In this document: positions 62,492-64,000 of the stretch, in pieces
How positions within the stretch are numbered: the first letter of the stretch is position 1
How the letters are laid out: the number at the start of each line of letters is the position of its first letter
Source of the DNA: Taenia hydatigena
Lineage: Eukaryota; Platyhelminthes; Cestoda; Cyclophyllidea; Taeniidae
DNA length: 64,000 bases
Reading direction: 5' to 3'
Assembly: GCA_036345935.2 (NCBI GenBank)
Contig: JADWOT020000001.1
Span: 6,062,270-6,126,269, forward strand
Position numbers and translations under genes: made by a program
Notes under the pieces: model-generated
What the model was told of the DNA's origin: nothing
What the model saw: only the letters and a program-made list of their open reading frames with translations
Database searches by the model: none

Positions 62492-64000
62492 CTCCAAATA
62501 ACAAATTTGAGGGCACATCAAATAAATTTACACGTCTGGAGTGTTTTGCGATATGAGATGGGTAGATGCTGCCATTTGTATGAGGCATAACAGCATCCTT
62601 GATACCACCCCTTTAACGCTCTTGTGGAGAGCCGATATTGAATAAGGGACTGGTGGTGCTGCGTTCTGATGTTAAACGCTGACCTTTGTAGGCAAAAGCA
62701 CTCGTTCAACGTCAATAACAATGCAAATAAATCAAGAAGACTCAACACACTTGCACGTAACTGCCATTTCAGCTGACATTGTAGTGGCTCTTATGCTGCA
62801 CTCTGTAAAGGATTCCGTTATTTCTCTAGCTTAATCTGTTCCAACTCCACTTGCAGTATTTGTCAACCACGTTAGCCCTCAGTTTACATAAAATGGCCGT
62901 AGTGTTAACTAGTAGGACATTATGCACACACGTGTGTATAAATTTACCAAAAGACTCACTACTGCCAGCACCAATGAGAGCGGTGCAACTCTAAGCCAGT
63001 GAATTTTAAGTGTCAGCCAAAGTGCTTGAAAACGGCTGCTACTGCTACTGGTTGTGGCTTGGGTGGCTGTCTTGGCCCAGATGAAAGACAAACAATTACA
63101 ACGCCCTTCGCCAGGATTGCGGCTAAAGGTCACGTCTTCAGACTGCATGGGGGGGGGGGGGGNAAAAGTGCTTGAACACGGCTGCTACTGCTACTTGTTG
63201 TGGCGCGTTGGTGGTTGCCTTAGTCCAGATGAAAGACAAACAATTTAAACTCCCTTCGCCAGGATTGCGACCAAAGGTCACGTCCTCAGACTGCATGGGG
63301 GAAAGAGGCAGGCTGGTAGATCCTGGCTCATTAAACACCCAGAGACCAGTGAAAAATGAAAATGGCCACTTCAACACCAGTTGGCTCCCGCATTTTTCTG
63401 CAAAAGAAGCCAGCGGGACAAATAGCACCACAACAAATGAAGAACCACCCCATGCCCCTATAACCAATGCGAAATTAAGGTTCCATTTCGGTAAAAAGTG
63501 GGTGTGTAGTAGGTAAGGAGTCTCTTTTCCAAAAGTAGTGGTACAATAATCACACAAATGTCACCAATGTCTCCCGAGGACTGGGTGGGCAATTCGATTG
63601 TCGCATCTCACTTCCTTAAGAATGGGCGGAGAGCCTAAACAAAGGTGATAATTTGGTAAAGTCAATAGATATCATTCCAGTAAATTGTCTCAATCAGTAG
63701 CATTCATTTGCCAAAGGCAGGTGGTTTTGAAACAGACACATCCAAAAACACAAAGAATTTTGGATTAAACAAAGGAACACTTCTTTGAATCACCACCAGC
63801 CAACGTGTCAATAAAAGCAGTCGTGCTACGGTGGTAAGTTGCCCTAGCAAATAACGGGATGGAGAATTAAAGATTCAAAGCTTAAGTAAGTCATTGAAGT
63901 CAAACTGAATGCTCAAAATGAATTCGACGCACTTCTTGAACTCCCCTTCCTTGAAGGCAAATAAAATGCAGTAGTAGGCTAAAGAAGGTGAATTGGAAGT
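62492..64000. other. Right end of window
   Basis: Apart from the tandem duplication at 63,019-63,301, nothing is recognised. The minus-strand frame 63,138-63,557 runs through the ambiguous base and the G-run, so it cannot be trusted. Confidence 0.5.
63019..63301 (+). repeat. Tandem duplication joined by G-run and N
   Basis: Copy 1 (63,019-63,152) and copy 2 (63,165-63,301) share AAAGTGCTTGAA, CGGCTGCTACTGCTAC, CCAGATGAAAGACAAACAA, CCCTTCGCCAGGATTGCG and CAGACTGCATGGGG, with scattered differences. Between them are 14 G (63,149-63,162) and an ambiguous base at 63,163. The copies differ enough to be real paralogous units, but the joint itself may be a sequencing or assembly problem. Confidence 0.85.

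Noticed and set aside
63138..63557. 139-codon minus-strand frame
   Set aside because: It crosses the ambiguous base and G-run and repeats the tandem duplication, so its openness is not informative.

Overview
The window looks like gene-poor nuclear DNA from a flatworm, most probably a tapeworm (cestode). The evidence is one multi-exon Kelch-like gene with very small introns (seven of 32-79 bases, one of about 620), decayed HSP70 copies, simple repeats and long non-coding stretches. Very small introns and expanded, partly decayed HSP70 families are known from cestode genomes. The species is not determined. There is no sign of bacterial operons, rRNA, tRNA or CRISPR arrays.

Layout. Bases 1-7,200 hold no recognisable gene; the top strand becomes rich in A and C from about 4.3 kb. 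Bases 7,200-13,208 and 20,692-26,430 are two arms of a large inverted duplication, very similar in their inner parts and clearly diverged in their outer parts. The spacer (13.2-20.7 kb) holds the only near-intact gene, a nine-exon BTB-BACK-Kelch gene at 15,137-17,653. It is open throughout except for one in-frame TGA at 17,066. It also holds an unrecognised open frame at 18,345-18,866 broken by one TAG. The right arm carries a GAGT microsatellite and ends beside a roughly 52-base degenerate tandem repeat. A fold-back element lies at 26.54-27.14 kb, with related fragments at 17.96 and 27.28 kb.

Bases 27-38.7 kb are quiet. From 38.7 to 52.5 kb is a mosaic of segmental duplications. Its centre is a near-continuous palindrome (arms about 39,260-42,380 and 42,405-45,570, axis near 42,393). 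Each arm carries an HSP70 copy that lacks most of the ATPase domain. The right copy is largely open; the left is broken by stops and a deletion of about 92 bases. Further inverted copies of flanking DNA lie at 50.5-50.96 and 51.85-52.5 kb. The rest, to 64 kb, is mostly empty, with two weak minus-strand gene candidates (58.78-59.96 kb; 61.755-62.491 kb) and a short tandem duplication joined by a G-run and an ambiguous base at 63,163.

How it works together: the Kelch gene, if active, would be a CUL3 ubiquitin-ligase adaptor. The HSP70 copies are remnants. The dominant theme is repeated inverted duplication rather than a gene system. All comparisons were made by eye, so identities are qualitative and boundaries are good to tens of bases at best.
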